Positions 43,868-51,507 of a stretch of DNA of 51,507 bases are shown here, piece by piece (position 1 is the first letter of the stretch; every line of letters starts with the position of its first letter). A program made the translations under genes and the position numbers. Origin of the DNA: Gemmatimonadota bacterium (lineage in GTDB: Bacteria > Gemmatimonadota > Gemmatimonadetes > Longimicrobiales > Gaopeijiaceae); assembly GCA_022822445.1 (NCBI GenBank), contig JAJEBR010000052.1, forward strand, positions 1-51,507. The letters run 5' to 3'. Under the pieces are notes generated by a model. It searched no databases, was not told where the DNA came from, and was given only the letters and a program-made list of their open reading frames with translations.

Positions 43868-43889
43868 CCTGCTCCGCTTGCGTAGCAGG
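43868..43889. other. Hairpin after the secreted-protein gene
   Basis: CCTGCT (43868-43873) pairs with AGCAGG (43884-43889) across a 10-nt loop. No T-tract follows. It could mark the 3' end of the preceding transcript or belong to the tolC leader. TTGCGTAG occurs in the loop region and again near 43910. Confidence 0.35.
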
Positions 43890-43953
43890 AAACCGGGGCA
43901 TCGTCAGTTGCGTAGTGCATGCGGCGGCCCCCAACGAGACCCCGTCGCGCCGT

Positions 43954-44012
43954 GTCATTCGAGAGTGCGGGGTCATTCGACATGCCGAAGAACCAAGGTA
44001 CGAAACCGTACC
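43954..44012 (+). promoter_or_regulatory. tolC leader: repeated GTCATTCGA and a 16-bp dyad
   Basis: GTCATTCGA occurs at 43954-43962 and again at 43972-43980. Immediately before the ribosome-binding site AGGAGG (44013-44018) lies the perfect dyad GGTACG-AAAC-CGTACC (43997-44012). The dyad could be an operator for an efflux regulator or an RNA hairpin affecting initiation. No convincing -35/-10 pair was found. Confidence 0.45.
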
Positions 44013-44024
44013 AGGAGGATAATT

Positions 44025-45551
44025 TTGCTCAACATCACGCGCCCTCAAGCGTCCCTCGCCAAGAGGGTCTTCACACTTTTGGTGGCGCTGGCCGCGCTCC
44101 CGGCAGCTGCAGCCGGACAGCAGCGGGTGCCGGAGTCCCTGTCGCTCGAACGGGCCCTGGAGATCGCGCTCCGGAACAACCCGACCATGCTGGCCACCCG
44201 CAACGACATCCGCGTCGCCAACTGGAACCTGACCTCGGCCTACGGAGCCCTCTTGCCGTCGGCTTCGCTCGGATCGAGCCTTTCCTGGCAGGGAGCCGGC
44301 GAACAGCGCTTCGGGAGCATCACCGCGGACCAGCTCGGCTTCGGCGACCAGCCCTCCTTCCTCTTCAGTTCGTACAACGCGTCGCTGGGCTTCTCCCTGA
44401 ACGGCCGCCTCCTGATGGCTCCCGGGCAGGCCCGGCGCAACCGCGACGCCACCCGGGCGCTGGTGCGTTCGCAGGAGGCGGCGATCCGGCTCGGCCTGAC
44501 CCAGGCCTACCTGAACGTCCTCCGCCAGACCGAGGGGCTGCGCCTCGTCGAGCAGGAACTCGACCGGGCGCAACTCAACCTGCGCCTGGCCCAGGGCCGC
44601 CAGGAGATGGGATCGGGCAACGCGATCGACGTGCAGCAGGCCGAGGTGGCCGTCGGCCGGGCCGAGGTCGCCGTGCTCCAGGCGCAGACGGGAGTCAGGA
44701 CGTCCAGGATCCGCCTGCTCCAGCAGATGGGCGCGGATCTGACCGCGGAGCCCGAGCTGGCGTCGACCTTCACCGTGACCGAGCCCACCTGGACCGCCGA
44801 CGGGCTGTACGAGATGGCGCTGGGGCGCAACCCGGGGCTCGAGGCCGCGAGGGCGCGGGAGAAGGCCTCCAGCTACGGGGTGCACATCGCGCGCTCCTCG
44901 TACCTCCCCAGCGTGTCGATGTCGGCGAGCTGGAGCGGCTTCACCCGGCAGGCGAGCAGCACCCGGGCGCAGGAGGCCCAGGCCATCGCGGCCGGTGTGG
45001 GCGCCGTGCAGCAGTGCCAGTCGCTCAACCAGCTCCTTTCGGCGCTGCCCAACCCGCCCCAGCCCCAGGACTGCTCGCGATTGGCGACCTCGCAGGCCAC
45101 ACTCGAAGCCATCCGCGACGCGAACAGGGCGTTCCCCTTCAACTTCACGAATTCGCCGCCCTCGGCCGGCCTGTCGGTCTCGATCCCCATCTTCCAGGGC
45201 CTGAGCCGCCAGCAGCAGGTGGAAGGCGCGCGCGCCCAGCTCTTCGACGCCCGCTACCAGCTCCGGGAGCAGGAACTCGCCTTGCGCGCGGACATCGAGA
45301 CGCGCACCGCGGAGGTGCGCACAGCCTACCAGACCTCGCTCATCGAGGAGCGCAACCAGGCGCTGGCCGACGAGCAGCTCCGCCTGGCGCAGGAGCGGTA
45401 CCGCCTGGGGTTCCTGAACTTCATCGACCTGGTGGAGGCCGAGACGGTCAAGGCGATGGCCGACCGCGACCGGCTCTTCGCTATCTTCACCTACCATGAC
45501 GCGATCGCCAACCTCGAGGCCGTGGTCGGCATACCCCTGAGGAATCCATAG
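44025..45551 (+). CDS. TolC-family outer membrane efflux protein
   Basis: Outer-membrane/periplasmic tunnel for type I secretion or efflux. The 508-residue product has a signal peptide (KRVFTLLVALAALPAAAAGQ) and two outer-membrane-efflux repeats, with ALEIALRNNPTMLATRNDIR in the first and YEMALGRNPGLEAARARE in the second, and long heptad-rich helices. The start is TTG at 44025, chosen for the ideal AGGAGG six bases upstream; no in-frame ATG or GTG fits. The first gene of a four-gene operon with a membrane-fusion protein 5 bp downstream. Confidence 0.88.
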   Translation: MLNITRPQASLAKRVFTLLVALAALPAAAAGQQRVPESLSLERALEIALRNNPTMLATRNDIRVANWNLTSAYGALLPSASLGSSLSWQGAGEQRFGSITADQLGFGDQPSFLFSSYNASLGFSLNGRLLMAPGQARRNRDATRALVRSQEAAIRLGLTQAYLNVLRQTEGLRLVEQELDRAQLNLRLAQGRQEMGSGNAIDVQQAEVAVGRAEVAVLQAQTGVRTSRIRLLQQMGADLTAEPELASTFTVTEPTWTADGLYEMALGRNPGLEAARAREKASSYGVHIARSSYLPSVSMSASWSGFTRQASSTRAQEAQAIAAGVGAVQQCQSLNQLLSALPNPPQPQDCSRLATSQATLEAIRDANRAFPFNFTNSPPSAGLSVSIPIFQGLSRQQQVEGARAQLFDARYQLREQELALRADIETRTAEVRTAYQTSLIEERNQALADEQLRLAQERYRLGFLNFIDLVEAETVKAMADRDRLFAIFTYHDAIANLEAVVGIPLRNP

Positions 45552-45556
45552 ACAAC

Positions 45557-46825
45557 ATGCGAACCGGAATGAAAGTTCTCATCGGCGTCGCGGTGCTGGC
45601 ACTTTTCGGCTCCGCGGCGTTCATCAGCATGACCTTCTCGCGAGAGGACCGCATCGCGGTGCGAACCGAGACCGTCGGCAACCGGGACCTGGTTGCGACC
45701 ATCACCGCCAGCGGCAACGTGCGCGCGACCCGCAAGGTGGACATCAGCTCCGACATTTCGGCGCGCGTCTCCGAGCTGCTCATCGAGGAGGGGGAAGACG
45801 TGGAAGAGGGCCAGATCCTCCTGCGCCTCGACCCGACCCGGTACCAGGCCGCGCTGGACCGGAGCCTGGCGAACCTGAGCCAGGCACAGTCCCAGGTCTC
45901 CCAGTCGCGCGCCAACTTCGTGCGCGCCGAGCGCCAGGCCGAGCGCATGGAGGCCATCTGGGCCACCGACTCGCTTCTGGTAAGCCGTCAGGACGTGGAG
46001 AACGCCCGGACCGACCTGGAAATCCAGAGCTCCATGCTGGACGCCTCGACCTTCGGGGTCAGCCAGTCCCAGGCGGCGGTGGAAGAGGCCCGGGACCAGC
46101 TGGCCAAGACGGTGATCATCGCCCCCATGACCGGCCGGGTCACGCGCCTGAACGTGGAAGAGGGCGAGACCGTCATCGTGGGGACGATGAACAACCCGGG
46201 CAGCCTGGTCCTCACCGTCTCCGACCTGTCCGTGATGGAGGTCGTGCTGGAGGTGGACGAGACGGACGTGCCCGATATCGCGCTGGGCGACTACGCGACG
46301 GTGGAGCTCGACGCCTTCCCGGAGATGGAGTTCCCCGGCTACGTCACCCAGATCGGCAACAGCGCCATCCGTCCCCCCTCGCAGAGCGCCGGGTCCGGCC
46401 AGACGCCCACGATCGACTTCGAGGTGATCGTCACGCTGGTGCCGCCCGAGGTCGAACTGCGCCCCGACCTGTCCGCCACGGCGGAGGTCGTCACCGACAC
46501 CCGCAACAACCAGCTCAGCGTCCCGATCATCTCCGTCACCCTGCGCGAGGAGGACGAGGTGCAGGGCCGCAGCTCGAACGGAAACGGCTCCGGCGAGAAG
46601 GCCGACCCCATCGAGGGCGTCTTCGTCATCCGCGACGGCCGGGTCACCTTCACACCGGTCGAGATCGGGATCGCCGGCGACGAGTACTTCGAGCTCGTCT
46701 CCGGACTTGCCTTGGGCGACTCGATCGTGAGCGGGCCCTGGCAGGTGATCCGCACTCTGGAGGACGGAGACGCGGTCGAGCACGACGAGGACCTGGAGTC
46801 GGACGAGCAGGACGGTTCCAGCTAA
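45557..46825 (+). CDS. HlyD/MacA-type periplasmic adaptor protein
   Basis: A 422-residue membrane-fusion protein with a single N-terminal anchor (residues 5-25), a lipoyl-like half (VGNRDLVATITASGNVRATR), a coiled-coil hairpin (about residues 90-180, rich in Gln/Ala: LANLSQAQSQVSQSRANF), a second lipoyl half (KTVIIAPMTGRVTRLNVEEG) and a beta-barrel domain. The C-terminus is acidic. Between the TolC-like gene (5 bp) and the first permease (15 bp); it would bridge the inner-membrane permeases and TolC as MacA does. Confidence 0.9.
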   Translation: MRTGMKVLIGVAVLALFGSAAFISMTFSREDRIAVRTETVGNRDLVATITASGNVRATRKVDISSDISARVSELLIEEGEDVEEGQILLRLDPTRYQAALDRSLANLSQAQSQVSQSRANFVRAERQAERMEAIWATDSLLVSRQDVENARTDLEIQSSMLDASTFGVSQSQAAVEEARDQLAKTVIIAPMTGRVTRLNVEEGETVIVGTMNNPGSLVLTVSDLSVMEVVLEVDETDVPDIALGDYATVELDAFPEMEFPGYVTQIGNSAIRPPSQSAGSGQTPTIDFEVIVTLVPPEVELRPDLSATAEVVTDTRNNQLSVPIISVTLREEDEVQGRSSNGNGSGEKADPIEGVFVIRDGRVTFTPVEIGIAGDEYFELVSGLALGDSIVSGPWQVIRTLEDGDAVEHDEDLESDEQDGSS

Positions 46826-46840
46826 CCCGGACCCAGGCCG

Positions 46841-48081
<1,241 letters not shown>

Positions 48082-48082
<1 letters not shown>

Positions 48083-49395
48083 TGGCGGACTTCAAGCGCC
48101 CCGCGCCGCGGCGGGACCGGGCCCGCGTGGACACCTGGGGGCACGTCCTGGGCGAAGGTACCCGGGTCGCCAGGGCCGCGCTGGTCGCCAACTGGCGCCG
48201 GACCGTCCTCACCGTGCTGGGTGTCGGTATCGGTGCGGGGGTGGTGGTTACGGTCGCGGCCGTCATCGAGGGGATCCGCAGCGAGGTCCTGGGCGCCGTC
48301 GAATCGGCGGGCCCCAACAACTTCTCGCTGATGCCCTTCGACTTCAGCGAGGTGCGGATTACCACGGACGGCTCCGGGAGGCCGGCCTGGTTCGACCGCC
48401 CGCCGATCAGCGACCGAGAGATCCGGCGCGTGCGGAACCTTCCGGGCATCGACCTGGCCGTGGCGGGCTTCGAGTTCAGCGCGGCGCTCCGCTACCGCTC
48501 CAACTGGGTACGCGCCAGCTGGCGGGGCCAGTCCTCCGGCTGGGCGGCGTTCGTACCCGGCGACTTCGTGTCCGGCCGGGACTTCACACCCGCCGAGGTG
48601 AACCAGGCGAGGGCCGTCGTGGTGCTGTCGGCGTCGCTGGCCGAGTCGATCTTCGGGGAGCTGGACCCCGTGGGGAAGCGGCTCAGGGTCAACGCCGGCC
48701 GCCGCGCCGCCAACGAACTCTTCACGGTGGTGGGCGTCTACCAGCCGGAGGACAACCTCTTCGGGGAAGCCACCTCCAACTTCGCCCTCACCCCCTTCAC
48801 GGCGGCCGACAAGCGCCTCAAGGCACGTTCCCGCTGGACGCTGATCACCGTGACCGTGGCCCCCCGGGAGGGGGTGACCTACCAGCAGGCCCAGGATCAG
48901 ATCATCTCCGCGCTGCGCTCCATGCGCGGTCTCGGCCCCGGCGAGGAGAACAACTTCGGCTTCGTGCGCAGCGACCAGATCGCCGATCTCTTCAACCAGC
49001 TTACCGGCGCGTTCTTCGCCATCATGGTGGGGCTGTCGTCGGTGGGGATGATGGTGGGGGGCATCGGCGTCATCGGGATCATGCTGATCTCGGTGACCGA
49101 ACGCACCCGCGAGATCGGGATCCGCAAGGCGGTCGGGGCCACCCGGCGCGAGATCCTGTGGCAGTTCCTGATCGAGGCGTCGCTGCTCACCGCGACGGGC
49201 GCGGCGGCGGGGCTGCTGATCGGCTGGGGGATCTCCGAGCTGCTGGCCTACTACACGCCGCTGCCGGCGCGGATTCCGCTGTGGTCCGTCTTTGCCGCGA
49301 TCACGCTGGCCGCGCTGACGGGGATTCTGTTCGGGATGATCCCCGCGCTGCGCGCCGCGAAGCTGGACCCGGTTGACGCGCTGAGGTACGAGTGA
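48082..49395 (+). CDS. MacB/FtsX-type ABC transporter permease (second)
   Basis: A 437-residue permease, paralogous to the preceding gene. A basic cytoplasmic N-terminus (about 40 residues) precedes TM1 (TVLTVLGVGIGAGVVVTVAA), a MacB-type periplasmic domain follows, and the FtsX domain has ERTREIGIRKAVGATRREIL and ends LDPVDALRYE. Together the two permeases could form a heterodimer. No ATP-binding subunit is encoded within the operon or elsewhere in the window, so the ATPase must come from another locus. Confidence 0.9.
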
Positions 49396-49450
49396 GGGGG
49401 CGCCCGCGCGCGACGGACGCGGCGGCGGCGGAAGGGGCGGCTGGCCGTGG

Positions 49451-49619
49451 TGCACGCAGCCGGGAGGCGGCGATGGCCGGCGCTGCACGCAGCCGAGGGG
49501 CGGCGATGGCCGGGCCGCTTGAAGTGCGGGAGCGGCGGTGGCCGGACCGTTTGAAGCGCGGGGGCAGCGATGGCCGGACCGTTTGAAGCGCGGAGGTGGC
49601 GGTGACCGGGCCGCTCGAC
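49451..49619 (+). repeat. Array of five ribosome-binding-site/start-codon modules
   Basis: Two 33-bp units (49451-49483, 49484-49516) and overlapping 32-bp units (49501-49532, 49533-49564, 49565-49596) lead into the start of the BshB1-like gene. Each unit contains a purine run such as GGAGG, five bases, and then ATG or GTG followed by GCC-GG or ACC-GG. Start-like codons are at 49473, 49506, 49538, 49570 and 49602. The module at 49570 encodes MAGPFEARRWR, whose stop overlaps the GTG at 49602. Confidence 0.75.
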
Positions 49620-50327
49620 GTTCTGGCCATCATGGCCCACCCCGACGACGCGGAGATCTTCTGCGGGGGCGCGATGATCAGGTCGGCGGAGGCGGGGGAG
49701 CGGACGGGCGTGCTGGACCTGACCGCGGGGGAGGCGGGGTCGCGGGGAACGCCGGGGAGCCGGGCGCGCGAGGCGGCGGCCGCGGCGGAGGTGATGGGGC
49801 TGGCGGTGCGGCGGTGCGCGGGGCTGCCGGACACGGCGGTGGCGAACGACCGGGAGTCGCAGATGGTGGTGGCCGGGCTGATCCGGGAACTGAGGCCGCG
49901 CGTGGTGGTGACGCACTGGGTGGAGGGGCGGCATCCGGATCACCGCCAGGCAGCACGGCTGGCGCGGGATGCGGCGTTTCTGGCGGGGCTGCGCAATTTT
50001 CCTGCAGGCGGCGCCCCGCACCGTCCCGAGAAGGTGGTCTACGCGCTGGCCTTCCGGGAGGACGCCGTGAAGCCGACGTTCGTGATCGACATCAGCGCCC
50101 AGATGGACCGCAAGATCGAGGCGCTCGCCGCGTACGGCTCGCAGTTCGAGGGGAAGAGCGGCATCGGCGAGGTTTTCCCGGGCGGGGACCGGCCGGTCCT
50201 GGACCAGATCCGCGCCGTGCACGCGACGTACGGGGCGATGATCCGGTGCCGGTACGGGGAACCCTACTGGACCGAGGAGGTGGTGATGGCGGAGACGCTG
50301 GGGGGGCTGGGGGTGTCGAGCTTCTAG
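49602..50327 (+). CDS. PIG-L deacetylase, BshB1-like
   Basis: Zinc-dependent N-deacetylase of the LmbE/PIG-L family; the closest recognised type is BshB1, which deacetylates GlcNAc-malate in bacillithiol synthesis. The 241-residue protein has LDVLAIMAHPDDAEIFCGG (zinc-binding AHPDD), LDLTAGEAGSRGTPGSRARE, VVVTHWVEGRHPDHRQAARL (second zinc motif HPDH), and the C-terminal EGKSGIGEVFPGGDRP that is typical of BshB1. GTG at 49602, five bases after GGAGG, is preferred; GTG at 49596 is also in frame. bshA and bshC are not in this window, so a bacillithiol role is inferred only. Confidence 0.8.
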   Translation: MTGPLDVLAIMAHPDDAEIFCGGAMIRSAEAGERTGVLDLTAGEAGSRGTPGSRAREAAAAAEVMGLAVRRCAGLPDTAVANDRESQMVVAGLIRELRPRVVVTHWVEGRHPDHRQAARLARDAAFLAGLRNFPAGGAPHRPEKVVYALAFREDAVKPTFVIDISAQMDRKIEALAAYGSQFEGKSGIGEVFPGGDRPVLDQIRAVHATYGAMIRCRYGEPYWTEEVVMAETLGGLGVSSF

Positions 50328-50399
50328 CCAAGAGCGTCGGCCAACCGGGCAGGATAGGCACCCGCGGATGCATGCCGCGGGGGATTCGCGCCAAATTCG

Positions 50400-50430
50400 G
50401 TGTTATCACGTAGTGCAGGAGTGTTATCAC
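50400..50430. repeat. Two GTGTTATCAC repeats 21 bp apart
   Basis: GTGTTATCAC occurs at 50400-50409 and 50421-50430. GTAGTG (50410 region) and CACTAC (50428 region) form a further inverted repeat. The copies lie between the convergent ends of the BshB1-like gene and the HNH gene, and the second one touches the stop codon of the latter. Confidence 0.65.
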
Positions 50431-51507
50431 TACTCACGGAGTCCCGCTGGCGCGTTACCGACGCCGTCACCCCCCTCCCTCCAGAGGCAGGCCAGAGCCC
50501 AGCCCCAGTCGATGCGTTCCCCCCGCCAGAGCGAGCCGCCGGCCGAGGGTCCGATGCCGCGCTGCCCATGCCAGCGGACCAGCCCGAAGTCCGGGGTGGC
50601 GGGTGGCGAGCCGTCCGCCGTTGGTTCCGCTCCGGCGTCCGCCTGTAAGGCTGCCGGAGTGTCCGCCGGGGGTATCCCCGTGGCGTCCGCGGGTGCTGCC
50701 GCCGTGATGGCTGCCGCCGTGATGGCTGCCGCCGGTGCTGCCGCCGGGCCGTCCGCCGGTGGTTCCCCCGACGCCCCGCCCGGCAGCAGCCCACCGATGT
50801 CCGGGGCCTCGGGCACCACCGGCATGTGCGCCCCCAGGGGATTGAAGAACTGCGGAACCCCGTGCTCGTCCATCTCCACCCGCCAGCCGCCTTCGTGGAC
50901 CGCGCGGTGGTGGAAGGGACAGAGCAGCACCAGGTTGTGCATGGCGGTCTCCCCGCCGCGGGCCCAGTGGGTGATGTGGTGGGCGTGGGTGCGCAGCCGC
51001 AAGCCGCATCCGGGGAACCGGCACCCGCCGTCGCGCGCGTCGAGCGCCTTGCGGAGCCGCCAGCCGACGGTGCGGCGGCGCCGTCCGACATCGAGCACGG
51101 AGCCGTCCGCTCCCCGCGTCATGGGCACGACCTCCGCATCGCAACAGAGCCGCGAAGACGTTTCAGCTGAAACGCGCGAACCGTCCTCCGTGACGAGGGA
51201 GGGTGCTCCCATGGCAGGTGGGGACGTTTCAGCTGAAACGCGCGCGGGCGCCGACGTTGCTGGGGCCGCCGCCGCCTCGACTGGGCCCGCCGCCTGGTCC
51301 GCGGACACCGCCTTTGCCTCGAACGAGTGCACGACCAGCTGGACCCTGGGCTGGAGGCGTTCTTCCAGCCAGAGTCCGAAGGCGTCGGCGCGGCGCTCGG
51401 CGGCGGTGGTCTGATGTTCGGTTCCGGCGGCCCGCTGCTCGCGGTAGAGCTTCTCTTCAGTCGCCTCGAGCGCCTTGGCCAGCAGGGCACCCACCTCGGG
51501 GCCGAGC
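50430..51507 (-). CDS. DUF222/HNH endonuclease-type protein (partial at right edge)
   Basis: C-terminal 359 codons of a minus-strand gene whose 5' end is beyond the window; no stop separates the first visible ATG (51494) from the edge. The visible part begins with the end of a DUF222 domain (helical, ERRADAFGLWLEERLQ), then VSAETS, an LDVGRRRRTVGWRLRKALDA segment and an HNH nuclease motif: RDGGCRFPGCG, THAHHITHWARGGET, NLVLLCPFHHRAVHEGGW (Cys and His ligands). A tail rich in Ala, Pro and Thr follows. Such genes are often multicopy (the 13E12 repeat family of mycobacteria) and their function is not established. The VSAETS segment is encoded twice, each time by the same DNA palindrome. Confidence 0.85.
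   Translation of the reverse strand, partial: LGPEVGALLAKALEATEEKLYREQRAAGTEHQTTAAERRADAFGLWLEERLQPRVQLVVHSFEAKAVSADQAAGPVEAAAAPATSAPARVSAETSPPAMGAPSLVTEDGSRVSAETSSRLCCDAEVVPMTRGADGSVLDVGRRRRTVGWRLRKALDARDGGCRFPGCGLRLRTHAHHITHWARGGETAMHNLVLLCPFHHRAVHEGGWRVEMDEHGVPQFFNPLGAHMPVVPEAPDIGGLLPGGASGEPPADGPAAAPAAAITAAAITAAAPADATGIPPADTPAALQADAGAEPTADGSPPATPDFGLVRWHGQRGIGPSAGGSLWRGERIDWGWALACLWREGGDGVGNAPAGLRE
51159..51174. repeat. 16-bp perfect palindrome, copy 1
   Basis: CGTTTCAGCTGAAACG, inside the HNH gene, encodes RVSAETS (minus strand). With flanks it belongs to a 22-bp stretch (51157-51178) repeated exactly 66 bp away. It resembles parS in the GTTTCA and TGAAAC arms, but has a GC instead of CG centre. 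Confidence 0.8.
51225..51240. repeat. 16-bp perfect palindrome, copy 2
   Basis: Second exact copy of CGTTTCAGCTGAAACG, within a 22-bp identical stretch (51223-51244). The 66-bp distance equals 22 codons, so the peptide RVSAETS is repeated in frame. Confidence 0.8.

Noticed and set aside
49538-50413. Long plus-strand frame starting at the third repeat module and overlapping the BshB1-like gene
   Set aside because: Its product is Arg/Gly-rich low-complexity sequence out of frame with the clear PIG-L domain; a shadow frame.
51159-51174. Possible parS site (chromosome segregation)
   Set aside because: The arms match but the central two bases and both end bases differ from parS, and it lies inside a coding sequence encoding a family-typical peptide; no parAB genes are nearby.

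Overview
This is a high-GC chromosomal segment (clearly above 65 percent GC by eye), gene-dense and read mostly on the minus strand. It looks like a Gemmatimonadota-type bacterium. That placement is inference: it rests on a Bacteroidetes/Gemmatimonadota-style GlmU-like protein, a BshB1-like deacetylase, a MurA with Asp in place of the catalytic Cys, a short RpoD-like sigma factor, and tandem FtsX/MacB permeases. I saw no rRNA, tRNA, CRISPR array, insertion sequence or prophage. Most of the window is housekeeping.

Layout. Positions 204-7488 (minus) are the rimP-nusA-infB-ylxP-rbfA-truB-ribF operon. Its promoter overlaps the murA stop codon, and its leader carries an intrinsic terminator just before the rimP Shine-Dalgarno sequence. 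Next come murA (minus), a small membrane protein (plus), pcrA, an orphan histidine kinase, serS and a lipoprotein (minus). Positions 15501-18605 (plus) hold manC, a GlmU-like nucleotidyl/acetyltransferase and walJ. Positions 18684-26660 (minus) are the classic rplM-rpsI-rpsB-tsf-pyrH-frr-uppS-cdsA-dxr-rseP order, linking ribosome assembly, undecaprenyl and phospholipid precursors and envelope proteolysis, with a good sigma-70 promoter. A sigma factor, an NtrX-like response regulator, a membrane protein, thpR, a cysteine-desulfurase-like enzyme and comM follow on the minus strand to 33460.

Positions 33714-36572 (plus) encode the three-subunit proton-translocating transhydrogenase (split pntA plus pntB). 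A PLP-dependent decarboxylase is translationally coupled to an RsbRD-like sensor (minus), followed by a very large NtrY-like kinase (1378 aa). Positions 44025-49395 (plus) form a TolC / membrane-fusion / two-permease export operon that lacks an ATPase gene. A BshB1-like deacetylase follows, behind an array of repeated ribosome-binding-site/start-codon modules. The right edge holds a partial DUF222/HNH endonuclease-type gene (minus).

The unusual signals are mostly non-coding: a 37-bp tandem-dyad element present in three good copies and one weak copy; the rimP leader attenuator; a hairpin that would hide the start codon of the sigma factor; probable leaderless promoters; palindromes repeated inside the HNH gene; and the start-module array. 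No gap between genes exceeds 300 bases; the longest (15215-15500) holds a promoter, a 20-bp tandem repeat and one copy of the 37-bp element.
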